Positions 45,391-55,029 of a stretch of DNA of 64,000 nucleotides are shown here, piece after piece (the stretch's first letter is position 1; every line of letters starts with the position of its first letter). The DNA is from Voacanga thouarsii (Eukaryota; Streptophyta; Magnoliopsida; Gentianales; Apocynaceae), in assembly GCA_026120185.1 (NCBI GenBank), contig JANUWF010002059.1, positions 1,293,501 through 1,357,500 of the forward strand. The letters are read 5' to 3'. The notes under the pieces were generated by a model. That model was not told the DNA's origin and searched no databases. It saw only the letters and a program-made list of their open reading frames with translations. The position numbers and the translations under genes were made by a program.

Positions 45391-46400
45391 CACTACAGGA
45401 AGAGTGACCTTTAGTGACAACGTAATATTGTCACAAAATGCAGAAATGTTGTCACTAAAGATATTTAGTGACAAAAAAATTGTTGTCACTTTAATGTCAC
45501 TAAATCTATATCGCTAAAGGTATAGAGTGATAACAATTTATTCTTGTCACTAAATGTTGACTTTTAGTGACAATATTCCGGTTGTCACAATGTAATCAAC
45601 TATTAGTGACAACATTTCTGCGTCACTAATTTGTTTCAAAGATCATCACTTTTACCAATATATTGTCACTAATTGCTCACTCATTAGTGACAACAAACGC
45701 CTTGTCACTAATTGGCCATTCATTAGTGACAATATACGCCTCTACAGGAAAAAACTTCATTAGTGACAGTAAAAAGTTGTCAATAAATATCAAATTGTTG
45801 ACACTAATCCCATTTAGTGAAAACAATAATTTGCCACAATGTTGTCACTAAATCACTATCGCTAAAGAGGGTGGGTGACAACAACTGAATATTGTCACTA
45901 AAGGCGAGTTTTCATTGACAAGAAATTGTTGTCACTAATGCCTCTAGACAATAATGACAACAAAAGTTATCACTATTTTGCTATGGCTATTGTCACTATT
46001 TCTCTTGGCTTGTCACTGACATGGCATAATAATTGACAATTTTCTCCAAATTCTAGTGACAACTTTATTTGTTGTCACTACTATTCAAAAATAGTGACGA
46101 CTTTTGTTGTCCAAGTTCATTTAGTGACAACTTTTATTTGTCATCACTGTTAAACTCTAAATAGTGACAACTTTTGTTGTTATAATTTATTTTACTATAG
46201 TGACAACTTTAATTTGTTGTCACAATTGTATTATAAATAGTGACAACTTTTATTATCATGACTAAAACTAATTTAATGACAACTTTAGTTTGTTGTCACA
46301 TTGCTATATACATAATGACAACTATCATCATTAATCAAATCATTTTTAGTGACAACTTCATTTCCTTGCCCATGTTGTGTTATATATAATCACCTTGGTA
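45391..46400 (-). mobile_element. CACTA (En/Spm) terminus with dense subterminal repeats
   Basis: The canonical end CACTACAGGAAGAG begins at 45391, preceded by GGG. More than twenty copies of TTAGTGACAAC or TTGTCACTAA fill the next kilobase. The first ~200 bases align with the terminus at 1487. A second terminus-like sequence, CTCTACAGGAAAAAAC, starts at about 45740 with its own subterminal repeats, so two related ends are nested or tandem. The minus orientation is inferred because the transposase-associated gene at 48.1-48.8 kb reads toward this end. The other end was not found in the window. Confidence 0.88.
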
Positions 46401-48105
46401 GGCATACAATAAGCTAGTAAAAAAGCCTGAAATAAATTAGAACTCACAATTTACCAAATATCCAAACTAACATAATCCTTTATAATACATAGGTTAATAC
46501 AACTATTTATGAATACATCCATAATGTGATCAATCCAAAAACTATTTACAAATGGAGCTATTCATTTAGTATACTAACAATAATTACTTCCAAAATATAA
46601 CTCCCCAATTGTGCAAAATGCTAGCTTGAATTTTCAACCTTGTTGAGGAGCTTATCAAAAACTCTGCATTATTAACAATTCAAAAGAAACATTTGAACAT
46701 GATTAGTGTGAAAGAACAAGCATCAATGGCAACAAAATAGAAGCAGAGGAAAAACAATACTAACTATAAGTACATTAACTTGCCATTACCATGTTTCATG
46801 TTTCCTTCTTATCTTTGATTGCATTATAGCCTCATGCTACCTTGTTCAATTCCTCAATCAAGTGATAGGTACTGATTTTTATATCAACTTTTAATGTTTG
46901 GATTAAATTAGTTCCATTTGCTCATGTACATTAGATAATTATTCCATTTAATATTCCAATAGGCTAGTTTCAATGCTTCTTGTTATTTTCAATTCCTTAG
47001 TACCATATATACTACGAAAATGATTGACTTATTTACCTATAAAATGCTCTTAGATTTTTTCTTAGAGAATCTCTCAAATACTTCATCAATAAATTATCCA
47101 ATTCTTTGATCAAATTTTGAAAGGAGAAGCTTCCAATTTCACAACATTGCCACAAGCTTTGCAAAGCTACAATCCAGTTTTCACACATAATTTCCCACAA
47201 GAAACTGATCAAGCACTTCTCACGCATAAAAAAAAAAAAAAACTATCCTATAATTATTTGTTGTTTACAACTCAGAGATTTTAAGCCTTTGTGTTCATTA
47301 TTTTAAATCTGTCAAGCATGCATCAAACTGTGTCAAACAATTTTCGAAACAATTATCTCCTAAAATGCAAACTTTATTTCAACAAGCATTAGGTCCAATC
47401 ATATCTACTCAATTCGGTCTATGTATTTGTATTGAATTTGATCAAGACAACATATATTATGGTTGAAAATTTATGAATATCAATTATCAGTTTGTCACTT
47501 GATAGCGTGTCGAGCAATCACAATTCATTAGAATTTCACTCAATTCTTCAGTTCACTCAATAAGAGCTCATCAAAACCCACTATTTAACATATTTTTTAC
47601 TAGTATTTCCAACCACTATTTATCAACAAATACAAATCATATAAATTTACAAAGCATAAATGAACGAACTACTCAATTTTCTACCAACTGAAGAATAATA
47701 GGTTATAACTTCATTTTTTTCATATCAAAACTCATTCAAAACAAGTGTAAATCACTTCTAAAATGTATTTCTAAGGAGAACAAAACTTCTTTGTACAGGA
47801 TAAACATGATTCATTCAAGAAACTCACAAAAGAAAGTTATGAAAATGGAATTTCACATGGTAAAACACACCAACAACTGTAAATTAATTGTAAAATGCCC
47901 AATGCATAAAGTTCCAAGAAATTATATTAAGGAATAAAAACATACTCTTGTACACTTCATGCCAAAATAGTGATATGCTCCATCTTTGTTCCAATTATCT
48001 AAAAATAGCAAAAGAAAAAACAAAATAAGAAATATTAACTAGTAATTCAATAAATTTGCAAAATGTACTTCAATTTTTAAAAAAGTGTAATGGAAAACCT
48101 TCAAC
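46401..48105. other. Interior of the CACTA element, nothing recognised
   Basis: AT-rich sequence without a domain I can identify. A minus-strand 64-codon frame at 47033-47227 is unrecognised. Confidence 0.5.
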
Positions 48106-48780
48106 TTACATTAAAATGATGCCAAAATACTCTTCAGTTCTTCCCATCTGTGCTAATATAGTTTTCAGAAGATCATTTGTCTTTTGTTGCTCTTCTTGTA
48201 AAAGTTTGATCTCTTCCTTCATTTCAGCAACTTATTGCTCTACTTCTTCTCTCTTGTGCTTATTCTCTTCTATCTCTGAAATATGTTGGTCCTCATAGAA
48301 TGATCTTAGCAGCTTCATACTTGCTCCTCTACTATGTATGTACCCTGGTAAGTGGCCAATAGTTTCCTCGCAAATTTCGGCCGAGCTTATTCAAGTTGTG
48401 AGGTACTCTTTTTCTTTTCTCCTAAACAATAAGATTACCGAATTGTCAAATAATGTTATAGATCCTAAACAGTGATATTATTAGACATTCTTCATATCTC
48501 TTGCTTTCTTATTCACAAAGGCTTTCTTTTTCTTGGAGAACTGAGTGAGCTCATAGATCTCAATATCATCAAAATCCTTTCCCTCCTTCCTTTGCTAAAA
48601 AATCAGAAGACAAATAATTATTTTCCTCTTCTTTAGATAGCGATTTATGGTATATAAATGCTGAATAAAGTTAGTTTTTACCTTTTCATCGTGCAAACGT
48701 GCAATAGACCTTGTCCCAATTGTATGTGGTACGGCTAACTTCTACAACCTCCTTCTTCCTTGGAATCTACTATCAAACTC
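48106..48780 (-). pseudogene. CACTA transposase-associated protein relic (Transposase_24 / Ptta-En/Spm type)
   Basis: Minus-strand pieces, in order from high to low coordinate, are IGTRSIARLHDEK near 48680-48720, EIYELTQFSKKKKAFVNKKA near 48490-48570, then GHLPGYIHSRGASMKLL near 48300-48360 followed by a Glu/Lys-rich coiled coil with EEIKLLQEEQQKTND near 48180-48230. This order (H-x-G-S-x-S region, 'T...K-G-FV', G-x-x-P-G-Y-x-x-S, coiled coil) fits the C-terminal half of plant Transposase_24 proteins, the TnpA-like subterminal-repeat binding partner of CACTA elements. It is split by AT-rich introns or insertions and at least one stop. The TNP2-type transposase was not found. Confidence 0.65.
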
Positions 48781-49955
48781 CAAATAAACCATGCCAAGTC
48801 TCCAAGAAAATTCTCACATCAAAAAGGGAATGCAAGAAATGTAGGAGCGGGCATAGCTTTTAAGCTTAAGGGTAATCAACTTATTTGGAGTATCAAGATG
48901 GCAAAAAAAAAAAAAAAAAATCGGCAGAGTTTCCCCTGTATACTGGACGTTTCTAGGCACAAAGCCACCACAAAATCAACAACATTTGAAAAAAAAATAT
49001 TAACTATCACAATAATAAAAGGGTAATCACCCACTACCCATGGGGAATGATCACCCATCACTCACGAGGAATGATAACCCATCACTCAAGGGATCCATTC
49101 TTATAAGTTAAAAAAAGAGAAAAAAAAAATACTGAGAACTAATGGAAGGGTAATCATACATGCTTCACTTAGCATGTAATGCAAAGTGGAGAAAAATACT
49201 GAGAAAAATTGGAGAAAAATTGACCCATACTTCACTTAGCATCTAGAATTCTCAAAAATAATATAACTAACCATATATACTTTAAATTCAACCTGTACTG
49301 CTAAGCAGAAGTCATTTAAGACTTTTTTTTTTCCCATTAAAGCAGGAAACAGGAAAAAGCAACTTCAAGCTTAAAATTTCAAAATAAAAGAATCCAATAG
49401 TCATAACTACAAAACTCAAATTAGCTAAAAAGCAGAGTAAAGCCTAATATGAAGGTGTATATTCAACAAATGAAAGCATTTCTAGAGGATAAAAATGAAA
49501 GCAGAAATACTAGAACAGGCTAATTGAATTGCGAATCTGGACATAGAGAAGCCAAATTTAGCAGGGAGTATTATCTGCTATGCAACTGAATATCTCACAC
49601 TTGAGCCCTGTTTTCACATCAATTATTTTCAGCAAAGAACAACAATAGCTTTTAAGTTCCCCATGCATTATATTTGTCTTCTCCTTATTTAAGCATGCTA
49701 TGCTTTTTTCTCTTATAAATTTTATTCGTGAATTGCATGGATTTTGGAATTTAGACTCTCTTGGCAGGGGTTTCTCCGAGGCATGTGATCTAGAAGTACA
49801 TTTCTTCGAGGTTTTCCAAACAGCCACAAGTCCTTTCTTTACTTCCAAAGCATATGCCAACCACAAGGCCCACATGAATCACACAAATAGGGCATATAAA
49901 CTGAAGTACGTTGCAAAAAGAGAGAATTTTCACCTTCATATCTACCTTTGCTGCA
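48781..49955. other. Unassigned region with short repeats
   Basis: Near 49030-49092 the segment gaatgatcacccatcactca is repeated about three times with changes. At 49575-49617 lies a 43-base segment (starting ctgctatgcaactgaatat) that recurs in inverse orientation at 53135-53178. The overlapping frames at 49558-49875 (minus) and 49700-50098 (plus) show no recognised domain. Confidence 0.45.
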
Positions 49956-50189
49956 TCACAGCTTTCCAACAGGTGTGGCTTTGTCTAAAATATGGAATTG
50001 AAATAGACTCCATATATTCTCAAGAACACCACTTGAAAATGCCTGATATGCTTGTTTTGAGGCTACTCCTCGTGCTTCCAGAATTTTTGCATCACTGAAA
50101 AGCTCAATAAGAGATTGAACAAGCATTTCTTCTAAAACCTGGAGGGTTAAGCTATCACTAAAGCCATCCGAAGAAATAGAAAATGACAA
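49956..50189 (-). pseudogene. Exon-like fragment of an unrecognised gene
   Basis: The minus strand holds a 78-codon frame with the composition of a folded protein: SLTLQVLEEMLVQSLIELF, then ARGVASKQAYQAFSSGVLEN. It stands out from the AT-rich surroundings. It lies left of the solo LTR at 50687 and, if that LTR is removed, is about 0.5-3 kb downstream of the other minus-strand exon candidates near 53.1 and 53.5 kb, so the pieces may belong to one gene. I do not recognise the protein. Confidence 0.4.
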
Positions 50190-50686
50190 AAAGGATTCTT
50201 TTCTGGGGAATGGTTTATTTTGGAAAGTGAATATGGAAATTTGGATCTCTTTTATTTCTCTTTGACAAGATTTTCATCTATGTGCATATGCACGTTTATA
50301 TATAGAGAAATACATTCACCATAGTGTAATAAGGATTTGACAATATACTATTAGATGATAAGATGATCAATTCCAATGCCCAAGTTAAGAGTGAGGAGAC
50401 TGCTTTTGGTGTGAAAAAAGACGGGGTACGGGAGTTAAGATAAAGCTTGACAATTCCAGTCACTTAGTCTTTAACTAAGTTTAGAAACAATCTGCTCAGG
50501 AGAATCTCATTTCCGTTCCTGCCCGGCTGCCCAAGTTAAAGGTATTATGAGTCCCAAAATTGCTGCGTAAACTCATTATCCATCACGCCATGTTTCTTGT
50601 CAGCTGAACTAATTTGTTTTCAACGAGCAGAAAAAAAGAAAACTTTTAGAATGACCTATATCCTGATTCAACTCATAACTTGGTTT
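50190..50686. other. Spacer left of the solo LTR
   Basis: No gene or repeat recognised. GGTTT at 50682-50686 is the left target-site duplication of the LTR at 50687. Confidence 0.6.
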
Positions 50687-50921
50687 TGATGGTGAATGCA
50701 GTAAAACAGGGAGCCATGGACGATAAAAAATAGAGACCAAAAAAAAAAATTAAACGCGAGCCATAAAGGCCATGCGGAAGCGTGAAGATCATACATTTAC
50801 GCTCCTTAACCCTTCTAGGTTGAGTAAGAGCGGATTGAACGACTGGAATCGCCTCGCTTTGCACAGTTGAAGGAGCTTCCGGTTGAACACCCGCTAGCCT
50901 TCGACTTCGTCTTGTTTGCAT
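50687..50921 (-). CDS. Small conserved basic peptide in LTR-C U5, second copy (hypothetical)
   Basis: The frame starts MQTRRSRRLAGVQPEA at 50921 and runs through QSEAIPVVQS and TQPRRVKERKCMIF, like the copy at 27946. It then diverges and reads out of the LTR end, stopping at 50673. The shared part ends near the GTATGA splice-donor-like site, consistent with a short first exon. Coding status is unproven. Confidence 0.4.
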
Positions 50922-52738
50922 TAACGCTTAGCTCTCCAGCTCTCGGGGTATTCCTCAGCCTAACCTCTAGTCGGTGAACACTATGGTGAAGAGGAAGGGT
51001 CTTAATTCTCCTTGGTTCGTTCGCTATTGATTAGCAAAGAACAAGAGAAAAACAAGAAGAAGAAGAATGAGAGAGCTTTTGTGAGAGAGAGAGAGACTCA
51101 CGTGAGAGTCTTTTCTTGAGAAGGAAAATAATTAGAGTTTTTTTTCTTTCAAAGAGTTGTTTATATTTAGCCAAAATTAGGTCTCTCAATCTCTGATAAA
51201 CATATCCCCGGGATTTCAAAATATCCGGATGTTATCCTGAGAAACAGTTTGGCCTAACCTTAAACTCCTCTTAACCGTATCTGGAAAAAACCCTAAGGTC
51301 CAAGCTATTGTGCCAGATAAATATTTATTATATTTCTTGGACCCAAAAGGCCCAAAATAATAAATATTAATTATTTATTTTCTGGGCTTACATAAGTAAC
51401 CCAATAAATAATTAATGAGCCCAAATGAACCATAATAATTAATCTCTAATTATTTATTTCTTGGGCCTACATAAATAACCCAATAAATAATTAAACATTA
51501 ATTATTTCCCCTAGTTTAAGCTCAGGTTAATTTCTTAATTATTCATACTGGACCTAGGCCCTGAATAATTAATTAACCAAATAAACTAGATAATTAATTT
51601 CTCTCAACTCCTATTTTATTTATTTATTTATTTATTTTATTCCAGTCCAATAATAAATTAGACTTCCTGAATAAAATAAAATAAAACAAAATAAAATAAA
51701 ATCCTCTTCAACTGAGACCAAATCCTCAACCCAAAAATAGTTAGGACTTACGGGCTATCCCGAGGACCAAAAAGACACATCGCCTTGGCTGCTAAAATGA
51801 CCAAAATACCCCTGCTATATAAATAGTTGTATTTTGCATTTTAAATATTTCCTAATATCACCATAAGGAAATATTGACCCCAAAGACAATGCTGCATTCG
51901 CAAAGTCTCCGACCTACAGGTGAAATGACTAAAATACCCCTCCACACATCGCCGTACATTTAGAGAGGAAGAAGTGTACTAACACCCCTCTAAATGACAT
52001 CTACCATCCTTAGGCTTCTAGTCCAATGATCCACGACTTCCTGGAGTGTTTCCGCTTTCCAAGGGAGCTACCCTAAAGCAAACATCCAAGTCATGTTTCC
52101 CAGGGCCCTGGATAATTTAGATCATTCGGATAACCACAAGGGGCGATATAGTGCAGAAACTATCTTGTATAAGTCTGTCTTAACTAACTAGTCACACATA
52201 CCCAACATGCAAGTATATTGGCCCTACTATAGAACCTCAACTATAGCAAATCAAAGTATATGCTTCCAGCTTCGCCAGACCACCAACTCATACTCAAGTC
52301 GTAGAGTACTAGTCCACGCTGTAGCGGTAGTAGTCTAGGTTTCTATCATATAGTACTTTGAGAAACCACTACTACAGGTCCTGTTCTACGTATTCGAAAT
52401 ACGCTTATGTCATGAAGTGGGTGGACTACCCACTGGCTAAAGGTAAGCCATTCCCCATTTGGAATTCATAACATAATAACTTAAACATGATGAGGTTCCC
52501 AGTCTCATCAATAGGTTAAGAACAAATGTTTATGTGTTAAATAACCCGTGATCCATACCTTACTGTGAAAGACCACAATTCACATGGATCACTTATTTAA
52601 ACACAATGGGTCTGTTCCAAACAAAAATCGTGCACAAACAAAAAGTAAATTCACAAACAATTTCTGAAAATAAATTCTTTTATTAAATAATTCGATTTTA
52701 CATCAGAAACCTAGTCTAAGAGGGCATACAATCCAACA
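50687..52738 (-). mobile_element. Solo copia LTR (LTR-C), 2052 bp, TSD GGTTT
   Basis: On the minus strand the LTR runs from TGTTGGATTGTATGCCC (52738) to ATTCACCATCA (50687). GGTTT flanks it exactly at 50682-50686 and 52739-52743. Full-length alignment with 26139-28171 is visible, including the AT-rich blocks with ttaattattcagggcc. The LTR contains the small basic peptide frame on the minus strand from 50921. No internal domains are present. Confidence 0.93.
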
Positions 52739-52743
52739 GGTTT

Positions 52744-53060
52744 AGGTTCACTCTTTCAATATACCAGAAGTATATTTAAAGAATCACTTTGGATATTTTT
52801 TTTTTCTAACTGTACAATCACTAGGCATTAGCAATTCACCAATAGATGTATAGCTGATATAGCATACCGCAAACATTTCGACCTTTTTGATTAATCTTGT
52901 TTATGTAATTGATTAATTTCAACCATGAAGTTATAGTTATTTCTATCAAATACAAGACAATGTACTTAACTTATTATTGACATGAGTTCTAGTAGGCCAA
53001 GAATAAATCTCTATCATATGCAATATGAACGGTATATTGAATAATCAAGAAAATTTCTGA
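52744..53060. other. Spacer, nothing recognised
   Basis: AT-rich sequence right of the solo LTR without clear repeats or coding signal. Confidence 0.5.
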
Positions 53061-53064
53061 AACC

Positions 53065-53208
53065 TGCTGAACTGACAGAGGATTCAAACGTTGCATTGCA
53101 TTCACCATATGGCCAAAGTGGCCAATTGACTCTCTATGAAAACAAGACTCAAGTGTGAGCTATTCAATTGCATAGCAGACTAGCACCATAACCGGTACCT
53201 GAAATGTC
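53065..53208 (-). pseudogene. Exon-like fragment of an unrecognised gene
   Basis: After a minus-strand acceptor (tgacatttcag near 53200) the sequence encodes LESCFHRESIGHFGHMVNAM and QRLNPLSVQQ before a GT at about 53063. The same frame has a stop near 53165, so either splicing is different or the exon is broken. Part of it (53135-53178) recurs inverted at 49575-49617. The protein is unrecognised. Confidence 0.4.
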
Positions 53209-53428
53209 ACCACACAAACAGATAGTCAATTACGTCCTTGCTTTCAGCAGAATTTGATAGCTTGCAATTCTGAATGCATACTCAAATTTTTAACAGTATA
53301 AAGTGAATCAACTAAAGATCAGTATCTGGATATTATTTTTAAATGCTTCAGAAGAGTCCTGTCTGTGATAACTAGAGGTGGCAAAGGTTGCTAAAGACCA
53401 AATTTCATCTCAGAATACAAAAGCTCAC

Positions 53429-53521
53429 CTCTTTGTCCAAAGGCATAACCAAATTACTGGGCAGCTTGGCTGGTTCAACATTTTCCAAACTATCACTAGA
53501 ATCACTTCTCTTGTTGCGCAC
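53429..53521 (-). pseudogene. Exon of an unrecognised minus-strand gene (93 nt)
   Basis: A 93-base, phase-0 exon is bounded by the acceptor ttgctttag and the donor GAG/GTGAGC. It reads VRNKRSDSSDSLENVEPAKL and then PSNLVMPLDKE, exactly 31 codons without a stop. Toward higher coordinates lies a GC-rich block that, on the minus strand, could be the gene's 5' exon or promoter. Toward lower coordinates is another exon-like fragment. It may be a host gene or a gene fragment carried by the CACTA element. I do not recognise it. Confidence 0.5.
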
Positions 53522-53574
53522 CTAAAGCAAGACAGCTGTTCTTAGAACAGGCGGAAGCAAAAAATAGTGTCAGA

Positions 53575-54030
53575 GAGAAGGAGAACGGAGGCGGGAGGCA
53601 GAGGCGGGAGGGGGGAATCGCGGGAAGCTCGGGGTCGCGGGCTGGGAGAGCACAGGATGAGCTAGGGGCTACGGGGTGCGGGGCCACGAGGTGGGGGCCT
53701 ACGGGGTGGGGGGCCGCGAGTTGGGTGCACCGGGTGATGAGATCTAGAGGAGGAGGCGGAGACAGGCGGGGGGCTCGCGGGGAGAGTGGGCAAGGGACGC
53801 TGCGGGGGGAGCGGGGGGTTGCTGGGGGGGGGGGGGGGGGAGAAGGGGCTGCGAGGGAGGGGGAGAGTGGGCAAGGTACGGCGGGAGGAGCGGGGGGCTG
53901 CCGTGGGGCGGGAAGAGCGGGGGGTTGCGGGGGAGAAGTGGAGCTGGTGAAGGGTGCAGGGGCTGCGGTACGCGGAGGGGGTCAGAAGGGCAGAGGGGGG
54001 GTAGGAGGAAGAGGGAGTAGGAAGAAGAAG
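53575..54030. repeat. G-rich block with imperfect minisatellite units
   Basis: The plus strand is extremely G-rich, including a run of about 18 G near 53826-53843. Units such as gagagtgggcaagg (near 53780 and 53863), agcggggggttgc (near 53810 and 53918) and gagcggggggctgcc recur at ~80-100 base spacing. The Pro/Ser-rich (minus) and Gly/Arg-rich (plus) frames here are by-products. The block stands in sharp contrast to its AT-rich surroundings. Confidence 0.85.
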
Positions 54031-54099
54031 AAATTGGGTAGTCAAAGAAGAAGAAAAATTTTCGAAGTGTTTGAAAAAAAAATGATTTTTTTTTTTTTT

Positions 54100-54300
54100 T
54101 TGGCAAATTATCTCAGAAAAAAGGGAACAAAAAAATGAAAAAATGTCGTGGCAAATCTGTGATAATCTGCCATAGATTTGTCAGGGATTAGTAGCAATTT
54201 TTGTGATTTCGTGGCAAATCCGTGGCAAATAGTCACAAATTGGCTACGGAACACACAAAAAAATTTGTATATTTATATTTAATATAAAACTATATTATTC
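54100..54300 (+). mobile_element. Possible CACTA-like subterminal region (GTGGCAAA repeats)
   Basis: Copies of GTGGCAAATC occur near 54148, 54210 and 54221, with inverse copies (tctgccatagatttg) between. A further ccgtggcaaa lies near 54966. The motif style (CCGTGGCAAAT) is like subterminal repeats of some plant CACTA elements. The AT-rich sequence that follows (54.26-54.39 kb) resembles 2.05-2.19 kb, which lies inside the CACTA element at 1487. No CACTA terminus is visible here. Confidence 0.4.
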
Positions 54301-55025
54301 AATATAAAAAAATATGTTGTATATTTATATAATTTTAAAATTTTATATAATATCAATTATACTATCTTTTTTATTAAATGATTTATACATACATATATAT
54401 ATATATATATATCTATATGCATAAATTCATACACAATATAATCCACACACACATATACAATCATAATCATAAATATATGCATAAATTCATACACAATATA
54501 ACCCACACGCATATATAAAATCATAATCATAAATATACGCACATATAAAATCGAAATAAAATAAAATTATATCGTTTCTTTAAAATTTATAATTTTAATA
54601 CAAACGTATATTTCAATACTAAAAAATAATACATCTTATTTTCAATTTCATTTCAAGAATGAAGGCATTAGAAAATAAATAAATCAAGATACTTACAAAA
54701 TATTTCGTCATTATTATTTAAAAGGTATGCAACAAAAATTAATACAAACCAATATAACTAATATATATATTTATAGACACACACACACGCCCACCATACA
54801 TATTGAAGTACATATACACACACACAAACATATACACACACATTAGAAAATAAATAAATCAAGATACTTACAAAAAATTTCGTCATTATTATTTAAAATG
54901 TATGGAACAAAAATTAATACAAACCAATATAATTAATAAATTATAAAAAAACGGAAAAAAAATTCCGTGGCAAAAAAATGTTCAAAATTGTAGACAAAAA
55001 ATTATTTTGAAGAACTATTTACCAT
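54301..55025. repeat. AT-rich tandem duplications
   Basis: A ~61 bp unit (atatgcataaattcatacac...) is repeated at about 54415 and 54476, partly again at 54530. A longer unit (cattagaaaataaataaatc ...) starting near 54667 recurs near 54841, a ~174 bp direct repeat separated by (CA)n-rich sequence. No gene is present. Confidence 0.8.
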
Positions 55026-55029
55026 TGAG

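Noticed and set aside
53502..54138. Pro-rich and Gly/Arg-rich frames in the G-rich block
   Set aside because: Low-complexity translation of a G-rich minisatellite; no start context or domain. A real first exon on the minus strand cannot be excluded but is not supported.
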